Positions 7,012 through 15,940 of a stretch of 63,550 nucleotides of DNA are shown in pieces. This DNA is from Faecalibacterium longum CLA-AA-H243 (GTDB lineage: Bacteria > Bacillota > Clostridia > Oscillospirales > Ruminococcaceae). Numbering within the stretch: position 1 is the first letter of the stretch; the number at the start of each line of letters is the position of its first letter. The position numbers and the translations under genes were made by a program. Below the pieces are notes generated by a model. The model was not told where the DNA came from. It was given only the letters and a program-made list of their open reading frames with translations, and ran no database searches. The stretch lies in assembly GCF_020687245.1 (NCBI RefSeq), contig NZ_JAJEQG010000013.1:1-63550 (forward strand), written 5' to 3'.

Positions 7012-8190
7012 ATGGAAAAGCGCGTTTTTCTGATCGTTCTGGACAGCTTCGGCATCGGCGCAGAGCCGGACGCCGCAGCCTTTGGCGATGAGGGGACCAA
7101 CACCCTCGGCGCCATCGCCAACCACCCCAACTTCAACTGCCCCAACCTGAAAAAACTCGGACTGTTCAACATCGACGGTGTGACCGTCGGCGAGAAGGAT
7201 GCCGCCCCCATCGGCTCCTTCGCCCGCCTGCAGGAGCAGAGCATGGGCAAGGATACCACCATCGGCCACTGGGAGATCGCCGGTGTCGTCAGCCCCAAGC
7301 CGCTGCCCACCTTCCCGGACGGCTTCCCGGACAGCCTCATCCACGAGTTCGAGGAAAAGACCGGCCACAAAGTCCTCTGCAACAAGCCCTACTCCGGCAC
7401 ACAGGTGCTGAAGGACTACGGCGAGCAGGCCATGAAGGAGGATGCCCTCATCGTCTACACCAGCGCCGACAGCGTGTTTCAGGTCGCCGCCAACGAGGAG
7501 CTTGTGCCGGTGCATGAGCTGTACCGTTACTGCGAGATCGCCCGCGAGATGCTGAAGGGCGAGTACGGCGTGGGCCGCGTCATCGCCCGTCCCTTCCTCG
7601 GCCGCACCGCCGACACCTTCTACCGCACCACCAACCGCCACGACCTGAGCCTCAAGCCGCCCCGCAAGACCATGCTGGATCTGCTCAAGGACGCCGGTAA
7701 GGACGTCATCGCGGTCGGTAAGATCTTCGACATCTTCGACGGCGAGGGCGTGACGGAGAAGATCAAGACCACCGGCAACACCAACGGCATCGCTTTCACC
7801 AAGGCCCTGCAGACCCGCGACTTCGAGGGTCTGGCCTTCGTGAACCTCGTCGATTTCGATATGCTCTACGGCCACCGCCGCGACGTGGCAGGCTACGCCG
7901 CCGCCGCCACCGAGTTCGACAAGTTCGTTGCCGACTTCATCCCCGGGATGCGGGAGGGCGACATTCTGATGGTCACGGCCGACCACGGCTGTGACCCCTC
8001 CTACACCAAGACCACCGATCATACCCGCGAGTATGTGCCGTATCTCATCTGCGGCAAGGGCGTCAAGCCGGGCGTTGACCTCGGCACCAGGCTCTGCTTC
8101 GGAACCATTGCACAGACCATCTGCGACTATCTGGGTGTGGATGCTTCCACGCTGGACGGCCAGAGCGTGCTGAGCGACATTTTAGCTTAA
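7012..8190 (+). CDS. deoB: Phosphopentomutase
   Basis: Interconverts (deoxy)ribose-1-phosphate and -5-phosphate in nucleoside catabolism, downstream of DeoD and the pyrimidine phosphorylase encoded further right. The 392 residues carry the alkaline-phosphatase-fold metal motifs: VLDSFGIGAEPD at the N-terminus, DTTIGHWEI in the middle and VTADHGCDPSY near the C-terminus. Start by GGAGTGAAAGCGT. It has its own promoter and terminator, so it is a single-gene unit. No deoC aldolase is seen in the window. Confidence 0.96.
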   Translation: MEKRVFLIVLDSFGIGAEPDAAAFGDEGTNTLGAIANHPNFNCPNLKKLGLFNIDGVTVGEKDAAPIGSFARLQEQSMGKDTTIGHWEIAGVVSPKPLPTFPDGFPDSLIHEFEEKTGHKVLCNKPYSGTQVLKDYGEQAMKEDALIVYTSADSVFQVAANEELVPVHELYRYCEIAREMLKGEYGVGRVIARPFLGRTADTFYRTTNRHDLSLKPPRKTMLDLLKDAGKDVIAVGKIFDIFDGEGVTEKIKTTGNTNGIAFTKALQTRDFEGLAFVNLVDFDMLYGHRRDVAGYAAAATEFDKFVADFIPGMREGDILMVTADHGCDPSYTKTTDHTREYVPYLICGKGVKPGVDLGTRLCFGTIAQTICDYLGVDASTLDGQSVLSDILA

Positions 8191-8194
8191 ACAG

Positions 8195-8236
8195 GCAAAA
8201 GAAAAAGGACTGCGTGAGCAGTCCTTTTTCTTTTGC
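8195..8236. terminator. Bidirectional terminator between deoB and the LCP gene
   Basis: A 19-base perfect stem with a GTGA loop, A-rich on the left and T-rich on the right (core AAAAGGACTGC), so it can end transcripts from both converging genes. Confidence 0.9.
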
Positions 8237-8244
8237 AATTCTAT

Positions 8245-9996
8245 TTACGCTGCATCATTTTCAGCGCTGGAAGCGTCGCCGCTGCCGGAGCCGAACAGGG
8301 CGTCCAGCACGGTGGAAGCGGCCTGATGCAGGGAGGAAGCCGCCTGCTCCACCTGCTCCTGAGTCGGCATACTGAAGGACGGCGACTCGGTGGAGTCTGC
8401 CGGGGCTTCTTCGCTGCCGTCTGCAGGAACCTCGGTGGAAGCGCTGGGCTCACCGGAGGCGTCACCCTCGGTGGGCTGGCTGTCAGCGGGGGCCTCTTCC
8501 GCCGGGACTTCGCTCTCGGCGGGCTCTTCTGCGATAACGCTGTCGGGAGATTCCTCCGGGATGGATGCACCGGCGTTGGGGTCGGCGGTCGGCGTGAAGA
8601 CATCGGTCTTCTCGGGGGTCTGGCTGGTGCTGGTGAGCTTGTCCTCGCCGCCCAGAACCGCTGCGATGAGGGCCTTGGCTTCGTTGACCGAGTTCTCATC
8701 CGGCTTCATGACGTAGAGGCTCTGGCCCTTGGCGGAGTAGCACTTGGTGCTCTTCGCGCCCGAGCCGGTGACGGTGTAGCTCTGGATGTCCCAGTTGGCA
8801 AGGTCGCCCAGCTGCATCCGGACCAGCGCAGAGATCTGTTCCTGCGAGAGGCTGGTGACGAAGCAGTCGGCGGCGGCGTCCATCAGCTTGGAGAAGCCCA
8901 TGAGCAGGGCGGGAGACTTGAGCTTGTTGACCATCGCGTCGATGACTTTCATCTGGTTGATGCCGCGCTGGATGTCGCCGGTCTTGAAGGCGTGGCGCTC
9001 ACGGGCAAAAGCCAGAGCGGACTTGCCGTCCAGATGGTTCCAGCCCTCGGCGAAGGTGGTGGGGTCGTAGTAGCCGGGGCTGCCCACCGAGGTGAAGGCC
9101 TGGTCGGAGTAGACGTCCACGCCGCCGATGGCGTCGATGATGTTGATGAAGCCCGCAAAGTTGATGCGGAGGTAGTGCTCCACATTCACGCCGTAAAGGT
9201 TGCCCAGCGTGGCCATGCTGGTCTCGACGCCGTAGAGGCCGGCGTGGGTCAGCTTGTCCTTGCTGTCGGTGCCTGCGAGGTCAACATAGTAGTCGCGCGG
9301 GGTGTTGATGAGGGCCGCCTGCTTGGTGGTGGGGTTGACCACAGCGAGGATGTTCACGTCGCTGCGGGCTTTTTCGGTCAGCTCGCCGCGGTTGTCTACA
9401 CCGCTGAGGTAGACGACGAACGGCTCTTTCGTGATCTTATTCGCCTCTGCGCCGGTGAGCAGGCCGGAAGTCATGCTGTCCAGTGCGGTCAGACCCTGCT
9501 GCGCCCAGACACAGCCCACGGCCAGCGCGGCGCAGAGCAGGACGGACAGCACCCGGGCCACGACGGCACCGCTGCGGGAGGCGAGGCACTTGCGCACCAG
9601 CAGCCAGAGCAGCACCAGAAGCGCAGTGATGATAACGAGGTAGAGCACCGGCAGCATCTGGGTGCGCCAGAGCTGCACCAGCGCGGCAAGGCTCAGGATG
9701 GCCTGCAGTACCAGCAAGACCATTCCTCCTTTCGGAAGTTTGTCGTCAGCGGGGGCGGGCTCGCTGGGGTGCAGCGGCTCCCACTGTCTGCGGGGCGGCA
9801 CCGGAGGTTTCGGCGGCTCAGACGGAGGCGTCGGTGCCGGTTTCGGCGGTGCTTTGGGGCGGGGAGGCTCCGGCGAGAAGAAATCGGCGCTGTCTACCTC
9901 CACTTCGTCGGGCTCGCTGCGCTTGATGCCCCGGTGGATGTGCCGGGGGCCTTCGTCGTTATTCTGGGGATGGGTATGCTTGTTTTCGTCAAACAT
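8245..9996 (-). CDS. LytR-CpsA-Psr family cell-wall ligase
   Basis: LCP proteins transfer undecaprenyl-linked glycopolymers to peptidoglycan outside the membrane. The 583 residues comprise a proline-rich cytoplasmic N-terminus (about 1-90), three hydrophobic segments (about 92-165), and the LCP catalytic domain from about 190 to 400 with YLSGVDNRG, RSDVNILAVVNP, INTPRDYYV and the arginine-rich LAFARERHAF. A Ser/Glu/Pro/Ala-rich extracellular tail of about 120 residues follows. Start by AAAGGAGTG. It lies 30 bases after the NusG-II-like gene, in the order nadE, NusG-II, LCP. Confidence 0.92.
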   Translation of the reverse strand: MFDENKHTHPQNNDEGPRHIHRGIKRSEPDEVEVDSADFFSPEPPRPKAPPKPAPTPPSEPPKPPVPPRRQWEPLHPSEPAPADDKLPKGGMVLLVLQAILSLAALVQLWRTQMLPVLYLVIITALLVLLWLLVRKCLASRSGAVVARVLSVLLCAALAVGCVWAQQGLTALDSMTSGLLTGAEANKITKEPFVVYLSGVDNRGELTEKARSDVNILAVVNPTTKQAALINTPRDYYVDLAGTDSKDKLTHAGLYGVETSMATLGNLYGVNVEHYLRINFAGFINIIDAIGGVDVYSDQAFTSVGSPGYYDPTTFAEGWNHLDGKSALAFARERHAFKTGDIQRGINQMKVIDAMVNKLKSPALLMGFSKLMDAAADCFVTSLSQEQISALVRMQLGDLANWDIQSYTVTGSGAKSTKCYSAKGQSLYVMKPDENSVNEAKALIAAVLGGEDKLTSTSQTPEKTDVFTPTADPNAGASIPEESPDSVIAEEPAESEVPAEEAPADSQPTEGDASGEPSASTEVPADGSEEAPADSTESPSFSMPTQEQVEQAASSLHQAASTVLDALFGSGSGDASSAENDAA

Positions 9997-10026
9997 AGGC
10001 GTTCACTCCTTTGGATGTGTATGCCA

Positions 10027-10383
10027 TCATGTGGTGGGGATGATGCTCAGCACAGCCCGGGCGGGCAGGCAGGTGGCCGTCTGGTCTTCCTCGCTGAGCC
10101 AGCCGAAGGACTCGCAGATGTGGTCAGGGCAGGGCGAATCTACAAAGCGGGCCGCGCCGTCCTGGATCTTGATGTGGACGGTGAGATAGCCGGTGTCCAC
10201 ATCGTAATCGGCGTCTTTTTCGAGGGGAAAGGTCAGCCTGGTGTTACTGTCGCCGTAGATGAGCTCTGCGCAGAGAGGCGCACCGGTCTGGTTTGCTTTC
10301 CGCACCAGCAGCAGCACGGCGGCTGCAGCCAGAATGACGGCGGCAAAGACCAGATTTATCAGCAGTTTTTTGTGTTGTTTCAT
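10027..10383 (-). CDS. NusG domain II-containing small membrane-anchored protein
   Basis: A 118-residue protein with one N-terminal membrane segment (about residues 8-27) and an extracellular domain bearing the C-x-D-H-x-C motif (SPCPDHICES) typical of NusG domain II proteins of Firmicutes. The molecular role of this family is not established. It sits between nadE (7 bases) and the LCP gene (30 bases), so the three are likely cotranscribed. The start is 10383 and no better one is seen. Confidence 0.8.
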   Translation of the reverse strand: MKQHKKLLINLVFAAVILAAAAVLLLVRKANQTGAPLCAELIYGDSNTRLTFPLEKDADYDVDTGYLTVHIKIQDGAARFVDSPCPDHICESFGWLSEEDQTATCLPARAVLSIIPTT

Positions 10384-10389
10384 AAAAAA

Positions 10390-12315
10390 TTATCCTTTGA
10401 GCGGGATCTGTTCCAGCTCGGCCAGCCAGAGCGCGGCGGCTGCGTCGCTGGGCATCCGCCAGTCGCCCCGGGGCGAGAGGGTGACGCTGCCCACCTTGGG
10501 ACCGTCGGGCAGGCAGCTGCGTTTGAACTGCTGGGCGAAGAACCGCCAGTAGAAGTTGCGCAGCCACTTGTAGAGCACTTCGTCCGGGTACTCGGCCCGG
10601 CCTGCGAAGGCCGCTTTCGCCAGCCGGAATATCTTCGACGGGCCGAAGCCGAAGCGGAGAACATAATAAAGGTAGAAGTCGTGCAGCTCATAGGGACCCA
10701 CGAGGTCTTCCGTCTTCTGAGAGATCTCGCCGTCCTTGGCGGGCAGCAGCTCCGGGGAGACGGGGGTGTCGAGGATGTCCAGCAGCACCCGGCGCAGCTC
10801 GGCGGAGGCGGCAATGTCGGCCTCATACTGGACGAGGTGGCGCACCAGCGTCTTGGGGACACCGGCGTTGACGCCGTACATGCTCATGTGGTCGCCGTTG
10901 TAGGTGGCCCAGCCCAGCGCCAGCTCGGAGAGGTCGCCGGTGCCGACAACGAGGCCGCCGGTGCGGTTGGCAGTGTCCATCAGCTCGAGGGTGCGCACAC
11001 GAGCCTGTCCGTTCTCGAAGGTGACGTCCAGCACGCTCTCGTCCTGGCCGATGTCCTTGAAGTGGCTGTGGACGGTGTTGGCGATGTCGATCTCGGTAAA
11101 GCTGACGGCCAGCTCGTCGCATAAGATCTCTGCATTGCTGCGGGTGCGGTGGGTGGTGCCGAAGCAGGGCATGGTCACGGCCAGCACATCGCTGGTGGAG
11201 CGGCCCAGCTGTTTCATGGCGCGGACGGCCACCAGCAGAGCGAGGCAGCTGTCCAGACCGCCCGAGATGCCGATGACCGCCGTCTTGGCGTGGGCATGCT
11301 CGAGGCGCTTGGCGAGGCCGTCGGCCTGCATTTTCAAGATCAACTCACAGCGCTCGGCCCGGCGGCGCTCGTCGTGGGGGATGAAAGGCGTGGGGTCTAC
11401 CCAGCGGGAGAGCTTTGTCTCGGTGAGGGCAAGGTCGAAATCGACGGTCAGATACCCCTCAGAGCTGGGCTCGAAGCTGGTGTTGCGCGCCCGCTCCGAC
11501 TCCATCCGCTGGCAGTCCAGCTCCGTCTCAGCCCAGCCGCCCTCGAAGGGAGACGTCTCGGCGAGGAGGGCGCCGTTCTCGGCGATGAGGTCGTGGCCGG
11601 CGAAGACCATGTCCTGGGTGCTCTCGCCGTGGCCGGCAGAAGCGTACAGGTAGCCGCAGAGCAGGCGGGCGGACTGGTTCGACACCAGCGCCCGGCGGTA
11701 CTCGGCCTTGCCGACCGTCTCATCGCTGGCCGAAAGGTTCGCAATGACGGTGGCACCGGCCAGCGTGTGGAAGGTGGAGGGGGGCAGAGCGCTCCACAGG
11801 TCTTCGCAGATCTCCACGCCCAGAACGAAGCTGGGCATCTGGCGGCAGCGGAAGAGCAGGGACGTACCGAAAGGCACCTCCTGCCCGCAGACTGTTACCG
11901 TCTCTACCTCAGTGCTGCCCGGGGTGAACTGGCGCTTTTCGTAGAACTCGCCGTAGTTGGGCAGGTAGGTCTTGGGGACAAGGCCCAGCAGACGCCCGCC
12001 GCAGAGGACGGCGGCGCAGTTGTACAGCTTGCCACGCACCAGCAGCGGCAGGCCCACGAGGACCACGACATCCAGCTCCCGGCTGGCGTCCAGCACGGTC
12101 TGCAGGGCGTCCAGCGCGCCCTGCTGCAACGTGCGCTGCAAGAACAGATCGCCGCAGGTGTAGCCGGTGAGGCAGAACTCGGGGAACACCGCCAGCCTGA
12201 CGCCGCGGGCGGCAGCGTCCTGTAACTGAGATACGATTTGGGAAGCGTTATAGTTGCAGTCGGCCACCCGCAGTGAGGGCGAGAGGGCAGCTGCTTTCAA
12301 AAAACCATCTTTCAT
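10390..12315 (-). CDS. nadE: Glutamine-dependent NAD+ synthetase
   Basis: Last step of NAD synthesis: deamido-NAD + glutamine + ATP to NAD. At 641 residues it is the two-domain form. An N-terminal nitrilase-type glutaminase carries the glutamate in FPEFCLTGY and the cysteine in GVEICEDLW, and a C-terminal synthetase carries the ATP-pyrophosphatase loop GISGGLDS near residue 345. In the leader an inverted repeat AGGAT/ATCCT (12319-12333) covers the only ribosome-site-like bases, so initiation could be structure dependent. It is first in the unit with the NusG-II and LCP genes. Confidence 0.95.
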   Translation of the reverse strand: MKDGFLKAAALSPSLRVADCNYNASQIVSQLQDAAARGVRLAVFPEFCLTGYTCGDLFLQRTLQQGALDALQTVLDASRELDVVVLVGLPLLVRGKLYNCAAVLCGGRLLGLVPKTYLPNYGEFYEKRQFTPGSTEVETVTVCGQEVPFGTSLLFRCRQMPSFVLGVEICEDLWSALPPSTFHTLAGATVIANLSASDETVGKAEYRRALVSNQSARLLCGYLYASAGHGESTQDMVFAGHDLIAENGALLAETSPFEGGWAETELDCQRMESERARNTSFEPSSEGYLTVDFDLALTETKLSRWVDPTPFIPHDERRRAERCELILKMQADGLAKRLEHAHAKTAVIGISGGLDSCLALLVAVRAMKQLGRSTSDVLAVTMPCFGTTHRTRSNAEILCDELAVSFTEIDIANTVHSHFKDIGQDESVLDVTFENGQARVRTLELMDTANRTGGLVVGTGDLSELALGWATYNGDHMSMYGVNAGVPKTLVRHLVQYEADIAASAELRRVLLDILDTPVSPELLPAKDGEISQKTEDLVGPYELHDFYLYYVLRFGFGPSKIFRLAKAAFAGRAEYPDEVLYKWLRNFYWRFFAQQFKRSCLPDGPKVGSVTLSPRGDWRMPSDAAAALWLAELEQIPLKG

Positions 12316-12383
12316 CGGAGGATTTCACATCCTGTCTATTGAATTAAGGTCCCGGCGGAGACGTGCTCTGCGGGGTTTTGTTC

Positions 12384-12389
12384 AGTATA
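12384..12389 (-). promoter_or_regulatory. Extended -10 promoter of nadE
   Basis: Minus-strand GTGGTATACT with TATACT at 12384-12389. The -35 region is poor (TTTTCG), so this is an extended -10 type. Confidence 0.5.
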
Positions 12390-12433
12390 CCACAAACCGG
12401 CCCAAACGAAAAGTGACAGTGTGGTTAAAGAAA

Positions 12434-12465
12434 CAAAAAACGCTGCCTGCACACCGCAGACAGCG
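12434..12465 (-). terminator. Terminator of rnpB
   Basis: Minus-strand stem CGCTGTCTGC / GCAGGCAGCG (one G-U) followed by six T (12435-12440), just after the RNase P RNA 3' end. Confidence 0.8.
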
Positions 12466-12480
12466 CTGAAAACAAAAGAT

Positions 12481-12826
12481 GGAAAACGAGATAGACCGTA
12501 AGCCGGGTTCTGTATTAAACGACGATCTGTCTAGACCTGCCATTGCTGACAGGTTCGTGCCGCCTTCGGGACACGCGAGCAGCGCTGTACGTCCCATATA
12601 GGCGTTGCTTCCGGTAGGGTTTACAAAGCCGCATAGTCACCCATGCGCTGGTGAGCTCTTACCTCGCCCTTTCATCCTTACCGCATTGCTGCGGCGGTTT
12701 CCTTTCTGTTGCACTTTCCCTGAGGTCACCCTCGGCTGCCGTTAGCAGTTACCGTGCTCTGTGAGGCCCGGACTTTCCTCAGAGCGGTCAAAGCCGCCCC
12801 GCCGCCGTATGTTCCACTCGTTTTCC
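12481..12826 (-). ncRNA. rnpB: RNase P RNA (bacterial class A-like)
   Basis: Catalytic RNA that matures tRNA 5' ends. The ends pair perfectly as helix P1 (GGAAAACGAG with CTCGTTTTCC). Shortly after the 5' end is the conserved GAGGAAAGTCCGGGC block, and near the 3' end the conserved ACAGAACCCGGCTTACGGTC block. The length of 346 nt is normal. It has its own promoter and terminator. Confidence 0.96.
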
Positions 12827-12833
12827 GCTCCTC

Positions 12834-12862
12834 ATGATACCATAAAAAAACAAGATTTGCAA
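12834..12862 (-). promoter_or_regulatory. Promoter of rnpB (shares its -35 box)
   Basis: Minus strand TTGCAA (12857-12862), 17 bases, extended TGGTATCAT (-10 at 12834-12839), ending 8 bases before the RNA start. The -35 hexamer is palindromic and also serves the opposite promoter. Confidence 0.8.
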
Positions 12863-12885
12863 GAGAAAGAGAATTTTGCTATACT
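12857..12885 (+). promoter_or_regulatory. Promoter of the RluA-family gene (shares its -35 box)
   Basis: Plus strand TTGCAA (12857-12862, the same six bases as the rnpB -35), 17 bases, TATACT at 12880-12885 with an extended TG (TGCTATACT). Confidence 0.75.
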
Positions 12886-12919
12886 TATCTTATATGTTGC
12901 CCGCGCTGGAGGTGGGAAG

Positions 12920-13831
12920 ATGAAGCTTTATTTCAAAGTCCCGCCCGAGGCGGATGGGATGCTGCTGCGTGGTTTTCTGCGCAAGTGCAGTGTCTCCACC
13001 GACCTGTCCCGGGCCGTGAAATTCCGGGGCAACGGCTTTTTTGCCGACGGTGCCCCCATCCTGGCCAACCGCCGGGTGGAGGCCGGGCAGGTCATCTCCT
13101 TTGAACTGCCGCCGGAGGGGGAGAGCGTTGTGCCGCAGAACGACATCCCGGTGGATGTGGTCTACGAGGACGCTTTTGCCCTCGTGGTGGAAAAGCCGCC
13201 CCATCTCGCAGTGCATCCAACCCTGAATTACCCGCTGGATACGCTGGCGAACGGCTATGCCGCCTGGGCGCTGCGTCAGGGTAGAAGCCCCGTCTTCCGC
13301 CCGGTGAACCGCATCGACAAGGACACCAGCGGCCTCGTGCTGGCGGCCCAGAATGGCTACGCCGCCCCGCTGCTGGCTCAGCGGGTGGAAAAGCTCTACT
13401 ACGCCGTTGCAGAAGGAGAACTTCCCCTCGGGCCGGGCGTCATCGACGCCCCCATCGGGCGGCAGGGGGAGAGTATCATCGGGCGGTGCGTCACCCCCGA
13501 TGGCAAACCCAGCCGGACGGAATATACCATATTGAAAGCCCAAAACGGCCTGAGCCTCGCGGCCTGCGTCCCGGTGACGGGCCGGACCCACCAGATACGG
13601 GTACATTTTGCATCCATCGGCCACCCGCTGGCCGGAGATGACCTCTACGGCGGGAGCCGGGCGCGCATCGGGCGGCAGGCGCTCCACTGCGCAAAACAGA
13701 CGTTCTGGGTGCCGCGCTGCGAGCGGATGCCGGACGGCATCGGCATCGAAGTACCGGTGGACGAGACGACCCTGAGGCCGGTGACAGTGGAAAGCCCGCT
13801 GCCGGAGGATATGACAAAGCTTTTTGTCTAA
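12920..13831 (+). CDS. RluA-family pseudouridine synthase
   Basis: Isomerises uridine to pseudouridine in rRNA or tRNA. The 303 residues have an N-terminal S4-like half, then the catalytic block RPVNRIDKDTSGLVLAA (catalytic Asp in RIDKDTSG, around residues 132-139), and the C-terminal GRTHQIRVHFASIGHPLAGD. The start at 12920 has GGAGGTGG; frames extending upstream cross the promoter and rnpB and are not credible. It is a single gene, convergent with nothing and divergent from rnpB. The exact target base cannot be told from sequence. Confidence 0.92.
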   Translation: MKLYFKVPPEADGMLLRGFLRKCSVSTDLSRAVKFRGNGFFADGAPILANRRVEAGQVISFELPPEGESVVPQNDIPVDVVYEDAFALVVEKPPHLAVHPTLNYPLDTLANGYAAWALRQGRSPVFRPVNRIDKDTSGLVLAAQNGYAAPLLAQRVEKLYYAVAEGELPLGPGVIDAPIGRQGESIIGRCVTPDGKPSRTEYTILKAQNGLSLAACVPVTGRTHQIRVHFASIGHPLAGDDLYGGSRARIGRQALHCAKQTFWVPRCERMPDGIGIEVPVDETTLRPVTVESPLPEDMTKLFV

Positions 13832-13887
13832 ATTTGTGTATTTCGTGAAAAGTAAGTGAAAGCTAAGCCCAAATTTTGTGTCAATGC

Positions 13888-13915
13888 TTGTTTCGGCGCT
13901 GGCAGGGTGTATAAT
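13888..13915 (+). promoter_or_regulatory. Promoter of the M23 peptidase gene
   Basis: TTGTTT (13888-13893), 16 bases, TATAAT (13910-13915), giving a leader of about 100 bases. Confidence 0.6.
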
Positions 13916-14023
13916 AAATAGAGTTATTCTTGTCAAAAAAGCTGTCCTGATGCGGCAGCATGTCGATAACAGAGAAAAGAGACAAATCAGAATCTCCTGA
14001 AAATACAGGAAGGAGCATCCTTT

Positions 14024-15916
14024 TTGCTGGAAGATAAAACAACTGAAACGCGGCAGGACGAGCCAGCCGGTGCGCCGCGGCACACCGGCTTCCGCGCAAA
14101 GCTGCGCTCGCTTTGGGCGCAGCTCCAGTGCGTCCATCTGCTGCGCCGCCACCGGCGGTATCGCCGCCGCAGACACCGGCTGGACAATGCCTCCCGGAAG
14201 CTGCGCTCGTCGAAGCTGGTATTGCGCATTGGCGCAGCGCTCTACGCGCTGGGCTTTGGCGCGGAGTATGCTGCCGTGCGGGTGGGGCGTGCCGTCAAGT
14301 ACGCCGCTCTCTGGGTTGCTGGAGGCATCCGCCGCTTTGCAAAGGCTCTGGCGGAGACGGCGTTCCCCGGCGCAGCACAGGTGGTTAAAGACCTGTTTGG
14401 CCCCATCGTGCTGTTTGCAAAGGGCATCGTGTCCCTTCTCATCCATGCCCACCGCATCCGCAGGGAGCAGGGCTTCGGTGCAGCATTTGAGGCCAGCGTC
14501 CACTACTTCAAAAACGGCGTCCGCCGCAACCTCAGTCTGCTGCCCCGCATGGCGATGTATGCCCTGCCCATCTGCGCACTGGCGCTGGGCGCAGCAGTGT
14601 TCCAATATGTCATCCACCAGCCTTATGCACTGGCCGTCCGGGTCAACGGCGAAACCGTGGGCTATGTGGCGAATGAGGACGTCTTCAACACGGCCCGCGA
14701 GGACGTGATGGAGCGTATCAGCTACGCCGGCACCGACAAGACCGAGTGGACCATCGAGCCGAGCTACACCCTCGCCATCGCCCACCACATGATGGACGAA
14801 AACGAGATGGCAAACGCCATCATCCAGAGCGCTGGCGACCAGATCAGCGAAGGCACGGCTCTTTATCTGGACGGCGAGTTGACGGCAGTGTGCAGTGACG
14901 GCAACGCGCTGCGGGATTACCTCGCCGCCATGCTCGACCCCTACGAGGAAGAAGAGGACGACCCCAATGTGAGCGTGGGCTTCAACAAGCAGGTCACGCT
15001 GGAAGACGGCCTCTACTTCAAGGAAGGCTTGCAGGATTTTGAGACCGTCCGACAGGAGCTGGTGGGCGTGAAGCAGGCCCAGAAGGTCTACACCGTCAAG
15101 GCGGGCGACACTCTCTGGTCCATCGCACATAACAATGACCTGACCTTCCGTGAGCTGTGCGCCCTCAACCCGGCGTTCAAGGGTGAGCCGCTGAGCGAGA
15201 CGTCCAGCATCCTTGAGGGCGACCACCTCGTCATCACCAAAGAAGAGGCTGGCCTTGAGGTGCGCATCACCCGCATCGAGACCCGTGAGGAAGAAATCGC
15301 ATTCTCCACGGAGACGACAAAATCCAACGAATATACGAAGGGAACCACCAAGGTGCTCCAGGAGGGCGAGAACGGTCTGCGCCGTGTGACCCTCCAGAAC
15401 GTCTACGACACCAAGAATATCCTTGTGGACCAGAGCGTGCTTTCCACCGAGGTCATCAAGGAGCCGGTGAACAAGAAGGTGGTCGAAGGCACCAAGAAGG
15501 TGACTTCCAGCACCAAGTACATCACCGGCAGCGGCCAGTTCATCTGGCCTGTGCCGAACTACCGCTACTGCTCGCGCTGGTACGGCGGACGCCACAAGGG
15601 CGTGGACATCTGCGCCCCGGCCGGTACGCCCATCTACGCCTCCGCAGGCGGTACCGTCACCAAGGCGGGTTACAACAAGGCCGGTGCAGGTACGGGCTAT
15701 GGCTACTCGGTCATCATCAACCACGGCGGCGGATACAGCTCTGTGTATGCACACTGCCTGTCCCTGACTGTCAGTGCGGGCCAGACCGTCCGGCAGGGCC
15801 AGCTCATCGGCTATCTGGGCAGCACGGGCCGTTCCACCGGCAACCACTGCCACTTCGAGATACGTCTCAATGGTTCGTACATTCCCCCGCAGAACGTATT
15901 CCCGGGGAAGAAATAA
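14024..15916 (+). CDS. M23 endopeptidase with LysM and G5 domains
   Basis: Probable peptidoglycan cross-bridge hydrolase. In order over 630 residues: a strongly basic cytoplasmic N-terminus (about 1-170, with HRRYRRRRHR), one membrane segment (about 178-198), an extracellular linker, a LysM domain (YTVKAGDTLWSIAHNNDL, about 352-400), a G5-like domain (about 410-490) and a LytM/M23 domain with HKGVDICAPAGTPIYA and HCHFEIRLNG. The H-x-x-x-D and H-x-H metal motifs are intact. The start is TTG at 14024 behind AGGAAGGAG; no ATG fits better. deoD follows after 24 bases and may be cotranscribed. Confidence 0.9.
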   Translation: MLEDKTTETRQDEPAGAPRHTGFRAKLRSLWAQLQCVHLLRRHRRYRRRRHRLDNASRKLRSSKLVLRIGAALYALGFGAEYAAVRVGRAVKYAALWVAGGIRRFAKALAETAFPGAAQVVKDLFGPIVLFAKGIVSLLIHAHRIRREQGFGAAFEASVHYFKNGVRRNLSLLPRMAMYALPICALALGAAVFQYVIHQPYALAVRVNGETVGYVANEDVFNTAREDVMERISYAGTDKTEWTIEPSYTLAIAHHMMDENEMANAIIQSAGDQISEGTALYLDGELTAVCSDGNALRDYLAAMLDPYEEEEDDPNVSVGFNKQVTLEDGLYFKEGLQDFETVRQELVGVKQAQKVYTVKAGDTLWSIAHNNDLTFRELCALNPAFKGEPLSETSSILEGDHLVITKEEAGLEVRITRIETREEEIAFSTETTKSNEYTKGTTKVLQEGENGLRRVTLQNVYDTKNILVDQSVLSTEVIKEPVNKKVVEGTKKVTSSTKYITGSGQFIWPVPNYRYCSRWYGGRHKGVDICAPAGTPIYASAGGTVTKAGYNKAGAGTGYGYSVIINHGGGYSSVYAHCLSLTVSAGQTVRQGQLIGYLGSTGRSTGNHCHFEIRLNGSYIPPQNVFPGKK

Positions 15917-15940
15917 TTTTATAAAAAGGAGATAATTCTT

